Shown: one piece after another, positions 44,551 through 56,712 of the stretch
Layout of the letters: every line of letters starts with the position of its first letter
Position numbering within the stretch: position 1 is the first letter of the stretch
Assembly: GCA_963210315.1 (NCBI GenBank)
Contig: OY723276.1
Span: 1,364,001 to 1,428,000 of the forward strand
Direction of reading: 5' to 3'
DNA: 64,000 nt
Source of the DNA: Rhynchopus euleeides
Lineage: Eukaryota > Euglenozoa > Diplonemea > Diplonemida > Diplonemidae
Notes under the pieces: model-generated
The model's input: only the letters and a program-made list of their open reading frames with translations
What the model was told of the DNA's origin: nothing
Database searches by the model: none
Translations under genes and position numbers: made by a program

Positions 44551-45546
44551 ACCCAGCATGAAAGAATATTCGCAACTTCTCTATCTCTCGGGTGTGTTAT
44601 TTCTCGGGGCATCGCGGAAAGGGCTCTTGTTTATTTTTCCGCGTGGCACGGCAATCGCATACACCGCACATGCAAGGGGGTGTGTGCCGCAGGTGGAGAC
44701 CCCGCACAAAGTTAGGCAAGAGTATGCCCGGCAAGCCCTGTCTCACCATCGTTGATCATTCCGGGATGCAACCCAGAAGCAGGCGCCTTTGGGCCAGCGG
44801 GGTCAATGTCGCTGCTGGGGGAGGGGGGGGGGGTGCAACCGCACTGGGAGGGCAAGTATCGCCACTAACTCAGGGGGGACTTCGCGCAGAAGTGCAGAAA
44901 AGTGATCCGCCTCACAGAAAGGGAGACTGACTGGCACAGTTTGACGCAGAGTGAAGGCACCCAAACGCCTTTCCCTCACAATACGGACCGGATAGAGAGC
45001 TGTCGTGGCGTCTGTGGGTGTGTATGTGAGTTGTTTTTTTTTGTACGAGAGTGCCCAGATTTAGATTCCCCGTATCATGATATTTCTGCCCTTGGTGATG
45101 CCAGCGACGCCAGCCGGTGGCTGGCCATGCTGGGTGTGTGTGTGTGTGTTCCACAGCCACAGTGCTGCAGTCGGCATCCCGATGAAATATCGAGGATTCG
45201 GATGACGAGGCTTCAGTCAGATGAGCCGCAGGATTCCTCGGTTCAGCAGTCGACTTGGCTCAACTGCAGTTGACCAGCTGCTCCTCTTCGAATTTCGACG
45301 AGTCGTCGGGGCTGAATTTCTGCAGTGTCGTCAGCCTCATATGCAGGCTCCTGCAAATAAACCCCCCCCCCCCCCCCTGCCGCCCTGTTTGGGTGCTGAA
45401 TGGCCCACCGAACATTCAGTGTTTTTGACCCATCCTCCCCATCCCTGTGTATCGTCTCGAGATGCGGTGGCAGCCGCCGTTGTTTGGTATTTTGCAACGG
45501 AGTGCCTATAATAAACCCCCGCCTTCTTCTGTCTCAGAAAAGAATG
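44551..45546. other. Intergenic, nothing recognised
   Basis: Mixed sequence with poly-G (44820-44831) and poly-C (45361-45377); frames lack bias or motif. Confidence 0.5.
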
Positions 45547-47940
45547 TTTACTGGGGGGGGGGGGCAAATACAAGCATATATGCTTGTATTAAGCGTGCCA
45601 GCTCGCATAATGCGGGGCTTTCTGGAAAAATTATAAATGATTATACATACATTGGGCGTTATTCCGTTACCAGTAACGGTAATAACGTTATTTTTGCGTT
45701 ATTTTTTGACCCCAAAAAAGGCAGCATTTCCCGGTGAATCTGACCCGAAACTCGGGTCCCTACCCCCCCTAAAAGAATTTTCTTGGGTAAAATATCACTC
45801 CAGGGGGCCACTCCGTGATGTCAAAAAATTGGAAAACGTTTTCTCCTAAAATAACGCGTTATTTTTCCGTTATTTTCATGAAAACTTGCGTTATTCGGAC
45901 AATTTTGCGGGCGGATGGTGTAGTTTTTGGTGGAGATGGCTCCAGAATACCCCCCTGGGACCATTTTTTGGATAATAACGCACGGACATGTCGAGTTTCG
46001 TGAAAAAATCATGTTTTTTGGCTTTTTCAAGGCAAATACTGCAGAAACCCCTGCAACCTTGCAGCATCCAATGTTCCTGGAGTGAAATTTGGAGTGAAAA
46101 TCACTCCAAAATCACTCAGTGTGGACGCAGAAGTGAATCCTTCAGGAATACACCCGCACACCTCACATTGGCGGTGTATAAACCACCTGATATTTTTACT
46201 CGTTACGAGCGACGAAGTAGCGCGAAGTAGCGACGTGCCCATTTTTTCCCGGTCCGTTCTAAAATAGTTACGTTCCAAAAGTCCGTTACTGGTGCTGTCA
46301 AAGACGCTTCGCACAATATACGCACGAACTACCCAAAGTACGCTCGGGCTACGCACGAAGTACGCAGGAACTACGCAATTTGAACTTTCTTGCACCCCCC
46401 AGTCATTATTTGCACGCACTCCAGGTCCCATATTTGCACCAGTGCAAATATGAGACCTGGAGTGCAAATATGAGGAATTTCCGAGTTCGTCGTGATGTGC
46501 AAAACATGACTGGGTTGTGCAAGAAACCATCATCTGCACCCCGTATCGGCCTCAATTGCACCCTCGTGCAGGTAAAAAAAGGCCTCGGGCCTCCGGCCCT
46601 CGGACCGTTTTTTAATTACGCACACGACCTTCGCGCGGAAAGTGTCATTCAGCCCTGCCAAACGTGCTCTACACACCACCCCCTTCATCAGGCAAGTGGG
46701 TTTGTAAGGGTGTGTGGAAGCGTCAACGCTCGGGTGCAGGAAATTTACATTTTGGTCGCAAATGGCGTTACACATGCACTATGCACAACGTGTGCACGAT
46801 TTCGGCAGAACTACGCACAACCAACGCAATTTGGACCTTTCAACAACACCATTCACGGTACTTCGATTTTGGGTGGGAAAGATGGGGCAAGGAAGTGGCA
46901 AAAACTGCGAAGAAGGTCGAAAATTTTCACATTTTCATCAGAAACCATATTCAACGGATTCCAATTTTCGGGTGAAATCAAGCAGGTTGGCACAATGGCT
47001 CATGTTCACCCAAAAATGCACCTACCAAACCTCTTTTGCTTGATTTTTGGGACGGCATGGGTGATCCAGAGGCCAAAAATCACGATTTTTTCACCAATTC
47101 CTTCGACAACGGACAGTTCCAGACCACAAGGACCACATTTTGGGGTCAGAATTTTCTCGGTCAAAAAATTCGAAAAATCTGAAATCTCTCGGAATTTTGA
47201 GCATTTTTTGAGATTGGCATGCCCATTTTAGACCCTTTGCGTGGCTCTAAACCCAAAAATTTGCTCGAAAATGGCCTCAAATAGCCTAAAACAGCCCATT
47301 CTGGCCACCCCGAAAAAAAAATTCGAAAAGGGTCCCCCTATAGAAGTTGCCCAAAAATACCGAAAATAACGCGGTATTACCGGTAATAACGGTAATAACG
47401 TTACCGATAACGTTATTACCGTTACTGATAACGGTATTACCGTTACCGATAACGGTAATAACGGTAATAACGTTACCGATAACGTTATTACCGTTCCTGA
47501 TAACGGTAATAACGGTATTACCGTTATCGATAACGGTATAACGCGGAAAAATAACGTTACCGATTTTCGGATAACGTTATTCGGCCGTTCTGGAACGTTA
47601 TTAACGGTAAGTTATTTTACCGAAAAAATAACGGTATTACCGTTACTGGTAACGCAATAACGCCCGATGTATGATTATACTGCGAATACAAGCATACTAA
47701 AAACCCAATTTTTGTTGACCAGGCTAATACAAGCATACATGCTTGTATTAGCCTGGTAGAAAAATTTATATTTTTGTGGTGGAAAACCCCCCAAAAACCC
47801 CAAAAATACCCAATATTTTCTACCAGGCTAATACAAGCATATATGCTTCTATTATTAGCCTGAAAATTTTATTTAAATCCGGATTTTCATAATATGCTTG
47901 TATTAGCATGTATGCTTGTATTTGCCCCCCCCCCAGTAAA
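45547..47940. mobile_element. Nested inverted-repeat element, 2.4 kb, no intact gene
   Basis: Outer TIRs are TTTACTGG-polyG-CAAATACAAGCATA and the inverse at 47905-47940. Inside lies a second inverted pair starting near 45655 (GGGCGTTATTCCGTTACCAG) and ending near 47668 (its inverse), followed on the right by a ~280-bp tract of ACGGTAATAACGTTACCG-type units (47371-47660). A long hairpin sits at 46408-46470 (stems beginning ATTTGCACGCACTCCAGG). The right end also has repeated TACAAGCATACATGCTTGTA dyads (47690-47900). Low GC sets it apart from its surroundings. The 283-codon frame at 46380-47231 has no ATG start or motif. Confidence 0.7.
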
Positions 47941-50077
47941 AAACCTTTTTCGAATTTCTCAACAAAAAAACAAAACTAGCACGGGCGCGCACGATAGCAG
48001 TATGTGGACCCGGAGGTGGGGAAGGGCGGGGCGATTCGGGTTCCCGTGCGTTGGGGGGTTTTTTTGGCTATCTGCAGGAGGAAATAATACTGTCTGCGGG
48101 AGAGGGGGGGGGGGGCGATGGGGGGTCCTTTTTCGCTCAGAGATGGAACGGAATAGTTGGCGGAAGGAGTGGCCGTGCAGAGTGGGAACAACTGCCCCCC
48201 TCTCGCCAGTGAGGGGCTGTTAGAGAGACACGGCCAAAAAAATCAGGTAATCTGAGCTGAGCTGAGCTGTGTGTGCCAAATCCAAAAGCCAAAGCGGCTG
48301 CACAAGTGACACACGTTTTGTTTTGACACACAGCAAAGGCGCCCATCTCCAGCCCCCTCCTCGGCATCTTGCGTTCTGCTTTTAGCTGCTGAATTGAGAA
48401 GGACTGACTTGCTGCCAAGCACCACCCGGCACGGCCGGGTGGCGGTGCTGTGGCCTAGCCACACCACCGGCGTAGTGAGTACCCTAGCAAGAGTACGCGA
48501 CGCAAACTCTGGTTTCAAAAAAGCACACACAGCTCCCCCCCACTCCCCCCTAGATCATACGAACCCCTCTAATTTCTTGCCACAGCCAGCTTGGTTGTTT
48601 TTGGGGTGTGGGTGGGGGGCAGGAGGCGCGCCCGGCATTCGCCATCGGAGATGTGGTGGGTGGGGGGGGGGTGCGGGTGCCTTGACTCGGGTCGCTCTGC
48701 TCGTCTCTCTCTGCAGCACCCATCACACGCTCTGGTTAGTCGGGGGCTTCGGGGGGGGGGGGGGGCAGAGCTCGTGTGTGTCTGGAACATCACGAGCGTG
48801 TCTGGACTGAAAAAATACCCCACTCCCGTGTGTGTGCTGAGCTGAGCTGAGCTGACTTGAGCTGTGATGTGCTGACCCTTTGTTCGCCACAGTTTGACCG
48901 CACCCCAGTGGCCTGCCCATTGCCGCATCGTTTTGTTGCCACACACCAGGCCTGTGTAGCGTGGAAGCGTCAGCCGCAAGCCTCAAACGAGGAAAGCAAC
49001 CAATGCAGTGCAGTGACGGGTGATGGAGCCCCCAGCCCCTCCCCTGCCCCACAGCCCCAGCCCCCCCCCCCCCCCCCCTCGACAACCCAGAGGCTGGGAA
49101 ACATTGCTGTGAAGTGTTTGCTGGCGGATGGAGAAGAAGTCTTGTTGAACACCAACAATCATTTGGCCTGTTTTGCTGATACTTCCAGCAAATAAAAAAA
49201 AACAGAGCACCCTCTGGTTATTTGATACAGATCGCTCCCTCTCTTACGTCACATCAACACACCCACCCCATCCGCACCGCAGGCACTGGCTGGACTCTTC
49301 CCCCCACACTCTCCCCTAGCAAAGGTAGCGGGGGGGAGTGGGGTCCCAGCGAACTCCGTGTGGTGCCGTATACACGACACACGTGTCCCTCCCACCCCTA
49401 CCCCCACTCCTTTCCTGAAAAACTGGACAGCGTACACCCGTGGGTGGGTGGGTCGGGTGGGTGAAGGGGATATAATACCCCCCCCCCCCACCCCCCCACC
49501 CCCTCCCCCCCCCGTCTCCCTCCATTCCTCTTCCTGGTCCACTCCGAGCTCTAAAGCGCGGGAAGCACCCTCCGGTGATCGAAGCAAGCCAAAACAAAAG
49601 ACGTGCTGAGGGTGTGTGTGTGTGTGTGTGTGTGTTTGTTTCCTTTGCAAGTTTGCCGGTTTTTCTTCGTCTTCTTCTTCTTCTTCCAGGTTTGGCGCAC
49701 AAAACAGCGCCTTGTCTGCTTTTTATTATCCAACCCACCTACCCTCCTTTTTGACCCTCCTTTTCGCACACTCGTGTGAGCAGGAAGAGCCGCACCACAG
49801 CCAAAAAAAAAGCGCCAGCAGTTCACTGCATACCACTAAACCACCCTTTGTTTTGCTCCTACATCAGGCCAGCCTGTGTCTGATCATCACTTCAGGGTGT
49901 GTTGTGTTGTGCAGAAAAAAAGCGTCTCAAACGCACAAAAAACAAAGCAACAAACAAAATATACAGGCTCAGAACGGCTCCTCCTGAAACGGGTGTTGTG
50001 ACTTTTTTTTTGGTCCCCCCACCCCACCTCTCTTCCCCCCCCTCTCCTCCTGGACCCAGACACAGCACGCCCGCACG
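47941..50077. other. 2.1 kb without a recognised gene
   Basis: GAGCT repeats at 48255-48272 and 48836-48860, poly-G (48661-48671, 48751-48765), poly-C (49059-49079), a (GT)n run at 49612-49634 and a (CTT)n run at 49668-49688. The last ~60 bases are a C/T-rich leader for the next gene. Confidence 0.5.
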
Positions 50078-51097
50078 ATGCACCCTGCTTCATCGCCTGG
50101 AGGCTGCAACGCTGCTGTCCTGCTGTGGGTTGCCCTCTACCTCGGCTGCCATGCACCGACGGCAGGCGGATATGAGCTTGTCGTGACAGAGAAGTGGTCC
50201 GGCGGGCAGTGCTCGCTGTATCTCGACGCGCCCAACAGAGATGCCGCAATGGAGGAGTCCATCAGGCGGGCCACGAAGGGGATCGGGGCAACGGTGGGGG
50301 TGACAGACACCTTCTGCGACCCGGGCAGTGTGGGGCTGCGGGTCACCATCATGGGTGTGACCCAGGAGGGCATCCAGTCGCTCCCATCCCCGATGGACAT
50401 CGGGGATGCCGTTGCCGCTGACCTCGAGCTGCGGCACACCGCCGCGCCGTACACCGCTGTGGCATCTTCCCTGCGGGACAAGGGTGTGCTGCGGCCTCAC
50501 TTCACCATCCAGGTTGTCGGGTGCCCCAACACCAACGCCCTCTCGACGTCACTCGATGCACGGGGCGTCTGCACGGTGCTCTCCTGCAGGTCTGGGTTTG
50601 TCATCACAGCAGACACACGCGGGTGTGAGGCTTCTGCAATCTCGTCGGGGCGGCCTGGCGTCGATATGGAGGTGGTGATTATAGGCCTCGCAGCTGCGGT
50701 GGGTTTCGTTATGCTTGGCGTGTTGGTGATAGTGTGCTTCCGCAGCGACAGCAAGGGGAAGGGGGCAAAGCAGGGCGGCGCAGGGAAGGGCGATGGCGTG
50801 TGTGGGGATCTGGAGAACAACACGCACGACGGGACCCGCACGTCGTCGGATCACTCGTCACATGACCTGCTGCACCCTCATGGCCCCCCGTCGGCTGCGA
50901 CGTCGGAGACGCTGCCGGGCACGCGGCAGCCCACCATAGCGTCCCCATGGGGGGGCTACAATGCGCAAGGGCAGCGCACAACACTCCCACAGATCCCAAC
51001 GCACAGCAAGCCTGTCTACAGCTACGACGGTGTCAGGACGAACCCATGTGATCAGCTCGTTGACAGCACCGGAGGCTATATCGACGTTGCAGTATAG
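50078..51097 (+). CDS. Single-pass membrane protein with signal peptide, unknown family
   Basis: The 339-residue protein is in one exon. The N-terminal hydrophobic segment (AAVLLWVALYLGCHAPTAGG) is a signal peptide. The ectodomain (about 33-198) has seven or eight cysteines (SGGQCSLYLDAP, DTFCDPGSVGLRV, VVGCPNTN, GVCTVLSCRSGF, GCEASA) and looks like one or two small beta domains. A membrane helix at about 199-221 (VVIIGLAAAVGFVMLGVLVIV) ends in CFRSDSKGKG, a basic stop-transfer. The ~110-residue cytoplasmic tail is Gly/Ser/His/Pro-rich with late tyrosines (GGYNAQ, VYSYDG, GGYIDV) that could be sorting or phosphorylation sites. A cell-surface receptor or adhesion role is plausible but unsupported. 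I know no homologue. Confidence 0.82.
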   Translation: MHPASSPGGCNAAVLLWVALYLGCHAPTAGGYELVVTEKWSGGQCSLYLDAPNRDAAMEESIRRATKGIGATVGVTDTFCDPGSVGLRVTIMGVTQEGIQSLPSPMDIGDAVAADLELRHTAAPYTAVASSLRDKGVLRPHFTIQVVGCPNTNALSTSLDARGVCTVLSCRSGFVITADTRGCEASAISSGRPGVDMEVVIIGLAAAVGFVMLGVLVIVCFRSDSKGKGAKQGGAGKGDGVCGDLENNTHDGTRTSSDHSSHDLLHPHGPPSAATSETLPGTRQPTIASPWGGYNAQGQRTTLPQIPTHSKPVYSYDGVRTNPCDQLVDSTGGYIDVAV

Positions 51098-52195
51098 AGG
51101 GCTGGTCACTACCGGTTGCGTGCTGGGGAGGGGGGGGTGGGGTGAGGTGGGGTGGGGTCCCCGTGGCACCGATACTTTCCAATGACATACATACCGCCAC
51201 GCAAAGGCGATGGGGAGGGGGGTGTGTCTTGCGAAAAGCATCTCACAGAACCACCCGCTGTGGCAGATACAGGAAATTCCTCAACTCAACTGGGTGATGC
51301 AGCACACCCGCGCACCGAATGTGATTGCGAAACTGGTGATGTGTTGCGGTGGGTGAGTGGTGTGCTTTGTACGGGCCGGCGCGGTGGGGGTGTGGCAACG
51401 CCTGCCATATCAAGCCTCTGGCTTTCTTCAGTGCGCACACACCGAATCCCCACCTTCCCACCCTCCCACCCCCCAATTTCGTCGGGGGTCTTCGCGATAG
51501 GAAGCTTTCAGCAAAGTTCATCGATATTCTCTTCTGGCTCATCAGGGGGGAACTGCACCACACAAACTACACACTGTAGCGCTGTGGCTGTGGCCCTATG
51601 GTGGAAGGCCCCCATCGGGGCATATTAACATACTCTCAGAATCGCAGGCTTGCCCTCCACACACATACATCCCCGTGGGTGTGCCCTGTCTTTCGTTCCG
51701 GACGGCCTTTATTTTGTTCACCAAAAGAACAGCCTATGGGGGGGGGTGGAGGTGGGGGTGATGCCTGGTGTTCCTTTCCGTTCAAAATTGGTATTGTCAA
51801 GTTTCCGTTTTCCCCATGTTATGTGTATTTTTTTTGGCCAGCCCCGGCGAAGCCACATTTGAGGGATACGATGGTTACGCTCTCTTTATTATTTTTTGCC
51901 GGATCTTGCGGAAAAAAAAATCCCCCCGTCCTCCCAGGCGTGTATCTATTTCACGGAATGAAAATAGGAATTTGGAGGAAAAATATTTTTTTGCACTATT
52001 TTTTTGCACTTTTTTCCTTTGGATTTTATAGTGACCCTACTTGGTATTGGCCGAAAATTTTTATGTTCCCGGTCTTGGATGTGCTCAAACAGTCAAAAGA
52101 ACACATTTTCCGGATGCAAAAAAAATTTGCACCTGGGGGTGGAGAGGGGGGTCGGAGGGCGGTGGTGTGAGAGGCTTGCTCTCGAGCTCAAACCA
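51098..52195. other. Intergenic, nothing recognised
   Basis: GGGGTGGGGT repeats just after the stop (51128-51158), then mixed AT-richer sequence with frames lacking GC-rich codon bias. Confidence 0.5.
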
Positions 52196-52377
52196 ACAGA
52201 TGTTCACTACCGTGGCCTCCGGCGGCTGGGGGGCGGAACCCCCCAGACCCCCCCATGCGACATGTGCTATCTGTCAGTTGTGTTGTACTTGAGCGTATGC
52301 GACTATGGAGCCAGGCCAACAGACGTTCGCTACCGTGGCCTCCGGCGGCTGGGGGGCTCCGCCCCCCAGACCCCCCT
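52196..52377. repeat. Two tandem copies of a hairpin-forming GC-rich repeat
   Basis: Each copy reads ACAGA[TC]GTTC[AG]CTACCGTGG, then CCTCCGGCGGCTGGGGGG, then CCCCCCAGACCCCCC. Copies are at about 52196-52256 and 52319-52377, with a third at 59348-59405. The G6/C6 pair around GCTCC makes a strong stem-loop. Confidence 0.8.
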
Positions 52378-55300
52378 GTGGCTTGTGCCTGGTCTTGGAG
52401 CCAAGCTTGCGCGTACGGGGCTGGGCATATCGGTTCACACCTCGCGGGAGGCTGGGCCGAGCCTAATCTCTCAGAGACGAACACCTTGCGAATGCGATCG
52501 GGTTTGCGGGCTTGCGGCTATGACATCTCGAAAGGGTCGTCGGGGCCCGTGATATGTTTCGGGTTCACTTGGTGGGCATCCGTGGCGAGGAACCACGTGT
52601 ATGTGTGCGAGGAAGCAAGGAGATACCACACCGGAGCCACACAGCACCAGGTCGACCTGGATCTGGTCGAGCTCAGGGGGAAGGAAGCACAGTCACCAAA
52701 GTGAGTCACCACCGCCGGCCTCAACCACCAAACTGCAACGCAGAGGTTCCGCTATTCTCACAAGGAAGGCGCCCTGGGATGTACAGTGATTTGTGTGCAG
52801 CATCAAGAGGCACTGACCGCCTTGAACAGAGAGGTAGTGTACAGGTGGCGAGCAGTGGGAGGGCGTGCTGTGTCCTTCCACTTCCCCATCTACCTCCATT
52901 CGTTCACCGTTGTTGATAGCGATTTTTTCGCCATTTTTTCGAATCGTATGCATCGGTGAGGCCGAGTGAATCAAAATAGCGCAAAACTCACACCAAAATC
53001 TGTGTCTGAGGCACAGAAATCGTGCAAAAAAGCACCCAAAAAAAGTGCAAAAAAACCAAAATAGGATTTCGAAAATCGGCCAAAATACCCCCAAAATAGA
53101 GCCACACCTGCGTCCTCCCCACACACGGCGCACACTGTTGGGGGGGCAGGTGGGTCTCCGTCCCAACAAACTAATTGGATGCCGGAGTTCCGCTTGATGT
53201 CATGTCACATCAGGATTCTGCAACAGTGGGGGGAGAGGGGCACAAATGCCCTTGTTTGCGTGCGGGGAGGTGGTGTGTACATTTCTCAGATTCTCTCTCT
53301 GCCGCCACGAAAAAGTTGTGGGGCCCACACTGCGGGAGGGAGTAAAATAGGTTCTTTTGCCGTCATATGACTCGCAGGCAGCGCCATTTGTTGTCCTGTT
53401 TTGCTGCCGGGGTGACTGCCCACCCCCCCCCCCCCCCCACCCACCAAGCCATCCCCTTCCCGTCCCACTTCCCTATCTTATCTTCGGGAGGGATGGCTAG
53501 TGGGGGAGGGAGGAGAGATTACCCGGCATGTCCAAACACACTACGCATGTGGTTTTAGTTACTACTCAGCACACCTTCCATGCGGTTAATTCGCATTGCA
53601 TGGTGTTGTGGTGTGCCGTTGCGCCGCTTCCTGATGGGCGTGCACCGGCCGCAGCTGAAAGAGAAACAAGAAGCAAATTTCCCTCAAAAGAGAAGATATG
53701 TCTCACAGATCCAGCTTGTGGTTCTGGCGATGTGACGTGACCTCCGGTCACCACTATCCCTCCGTTTTTATATTGGGAGACGGGTGGTGATGTGTGCTGG
53801 CCAACACACACGCATCCCCACCCTGCACTCTCAACCCCCGCACAGACTTTTGAGGAACGAAGCTTTGTCCGGTCTAAGAACCACTTCATCATCATCGCAG
53901 CTATTTTTTTTAAGCACATGCATGATGCGTAAAAGTGTAGGAGTGCTTCCGACGACCTGCTTCTTTTCAGTGTGTCTTGCTATTTCGTGTTCACATGTGC
54001 TCCACACCCACATCAAAGCAGCAGGCTAGGGTGGTGGAAGCGTCAACGCATCATTAAGGAAGAAGGAAGCACGGTCGCTACGCTTTTTGCCACCCACCCA
54101 CCACCCTCTTATTGTAAGTTGTACTTTTTTTTGACGGGGGCCCCATCACCCCCCAAGGAGTCCCTTTGTCTCCCCCACCTGTGCCCCCTTCCCCCTTCCG
54201 AACACCTCTCAGAAGGTCTCGGACACCACCTGCATTGGGTGAACGTTGATGCCGAATCTCTGCATTGTTTTACTTTGAGTCACTTTTCTCTATGTGGGTT
54301 CGTCCAAAAACCCCCCAAAAAGTCCACTTTGGGAGTATTTTTTTTTGGGATGAGGCCATATTGCATAGGGGGCGTAGAACCCCCCAGCTACCCTCTCCCT
54401 GCGTACGAGGCAGGACCCACGAGGCAGCGTGTCCCGGGGTGTGTGTGTGTGCGGCCCTGCGGGCCGGATTGCTAGGGTTGCTTCCGACTGGCCCCACCAC
54501 CGGCCTTTCGTTCCTCCTCATTGCACCACCGCACCGCTACCCGAGCGACGCGTGCTGCGCCGTGGCGTGGCGCACCCCCCCCGCACGCCGTGTGTGAACC
54601 CCGATGGGGAGTATGAAAACTGTGGGGTTTCTGCGGCGGAAAGGAAATGGGGGGGGGGTTCCCAAGGAACCGCGCCTTGAGTTCAACCATATTGCTGTCC
54701 TGGGGGGCGGGCGGGTGGGTGGGGTGGGGGGGGGGGTTTATATTTTCTGAGAATCTCTGAAATTCTAAATCGTTACCCACCCTGAGCGACCCTCCTCAGC
54801 CTTGTGTGAGGGAACAGCTTTGTATTGTATGTCACAAAGCTTGGCCTGGCAGAAGCATCCGCAGTGGTTGCCGTCAAGACGGAAGGTGGGAGAGAGGGTT
54901 GACTGGGCGCTGCCCCCGGTATGTATTTCCCCCCCCGGTTCTTCCTTGGAGGAACCGGGGGAGCGTATTTTCTTCCAGAAGAGAAAAAAATACCGCCGAG
55001 CCTTTTCTTTCGCTGAAAAGAATGTGTCAAGGGAAGGCCGGGTCTTGGCCACACCCCCGCTATTAAAAAAAACATCGCTGGAAGGAGTTTGTCATGTCTC
55101 TGGTGTGCGCACACGCCGTCCTCCTGGAAGCACTTCAGGGAGGGGTGGCACCGACACATCTTGGAACAGAGATCGAACGTCCCATCTGGTTAGGAGACGG
55201 CATAGCGTGGCTCTTGTGGCGTGGCCCTTCGGGGCTGCTGGAAGGAGCCAGCAATGCTGCTCTGAATTTGAACGCGAGAAATACAGAGTTGATGTGCCCC

Positions 55301-56589
55301 GATCATGGTTGCCATCGTGCACCAGTCTTTGTCGTCCCATGTCAAAACAACGTTTTGTGTGTCTCCCCCCACCCCCCTCCCCCAACGAACGAAGAACGAT
55401 GGAGTTCAAATCGCTCAAAGTATCATTTTAAGAGCCACGAACACAAACGCACGTGCACCAACCTGGACAACCGCTATACCAACCTCTCCCATACCTGCTG
55501 TTTCAGCACAGCCTTCTGCACGATACCTATCAATCCATTCCAGCTGCTTTCCTGAGGCAAGATTGGTTGTCCAAGTGAAGAGGTCAACGAGACTTCGTGT
55601 CACGTACATCATGTTGGACAAATCAAAGACGCCACAGGGTCACGAGATGTTATTTGCTCGTGCGCAAGCATAATCTGGAATTATTCTGGGCACCCCCTGT
55701 TGTGTGACGCAGCAGGGGTCCTCCTGACAGGAGCCTGCTCAACATGAAGTTGGCAGGGCTGCAACGAATCTTGGTTTTATTTGTGAACGAAACACAACCG
55801 ACGGGTGGACTGATGATCCCACTCGTTGCCCCATCCATGGAGGCTGTTGGTTCGTGCCGAAACGTCTGCACATGAAAGGGGGCCTTCAATGCATATTCGA
55901 AGGCCCCCGAGAAAAGAGTCAAGAAATCAGTGATTCCGCGGCATGAGAACGAAACCATCATTTCGGACCTTGATGATATTTTGGCAGTTGTTGGCTTTTG
56001 TTGTCATGATTTAGCTGTCACTTCGCGATCCAGCGGATCACCGATAGTGTGCTGCCCCTTCTGGCCTTCTTGGATCCAACAAGGGGCATGCAAGGAACAC
56101 ATTGCGCTGAACTTTACATCACAACCACCGCTATTACTCACCTTGGCACTCATTGCAGCTGGTTCTGCTACCAACCCGGCTTACTGCGTGTGAGCACTCC
56201 GATGGCGTTGCCATTGCGAGTAGGTTTGTCGCGGCCCTCAAAAAAAGTAAAGAAAACCTGACGAAACAATCCCATAACGAAAGTTGTCGCATATAAAAAT
56301 GCGTCCCCACAGTGACACACCGTCATCCTGCAGCAGGGGTTGGGGGGTGGTGTTTTCCCTTGGTGGTGGTGATGTCGGGCACTGCTCCAGAAGAAACAAA
56401 AAAAACAGTTTATCCGTTTCACAGCAAACAAAAAGGAAAACACCACCCCCAGTCGTGGCGTTGGCGGCGCTTTCGAGGGCCCGGTTGTATGACGCACAGA
56501 GGAAATACCTGCAGAAGCGATGCGTGATTGTATTTTTACTGTCTCAAGGCACAGAAGCTCTGTTGCGAAGGTAACCTACACGACGCGGT
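52378..56589. other. 4.2 kb without a recognised gene
   Basis: Includes poly-C (53423-53438) and poly-G (54641-54650) runs, a GGTTCTTCC..GGAGGAACC dyad at 54937-54957, and a perfect 10-bp stem (GGGGGCCTTC / GAAGGCCCCC) at 55878-55908. Frames at 54802-55431 and 55094-55555 have ATGs but overlap open antisense frames, lack motifs and show no codon bias. Decayed elements are likely but cannot be named. Confidence 0.5.
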
Positions 56590-56712
56590 CTCCACCTTTC
56601 CGGGTACCCGGGAGGTCCCGGTTACCGGCCCGGGTACCCGGCGGATACCCGGGTACCCGGGCCGGATACCCAGCCGGGTACCCGGCCGGATACCCCGGGT
56701 ACCCGGGTAGCC
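56590..56712. repeat. GGTACCCGGG-type array, copy 1
   Basis: Runs of GGTACCCGG, CCGGATACCC and CCCGGGTACC produce many overlapping palindromes. The left flank TACACGACGCGGTCT is shared, inverted, with the array at 59703-59860. Translated frames give Pro-Gly-Tyr-Pro repeats with no sign of coding. Confidence 0.75.

Noticed and set aside
46380..47231. 283-codon frame within the AT-rich element
   Set aside because: No ATG start, spans a long hairpin, and shows no motif or codon bias.
54802..55555. Overlapping frames with ATGs
   Set aside because: Both strands are open, no domain is visible and third-position composition differs from the confident genes.
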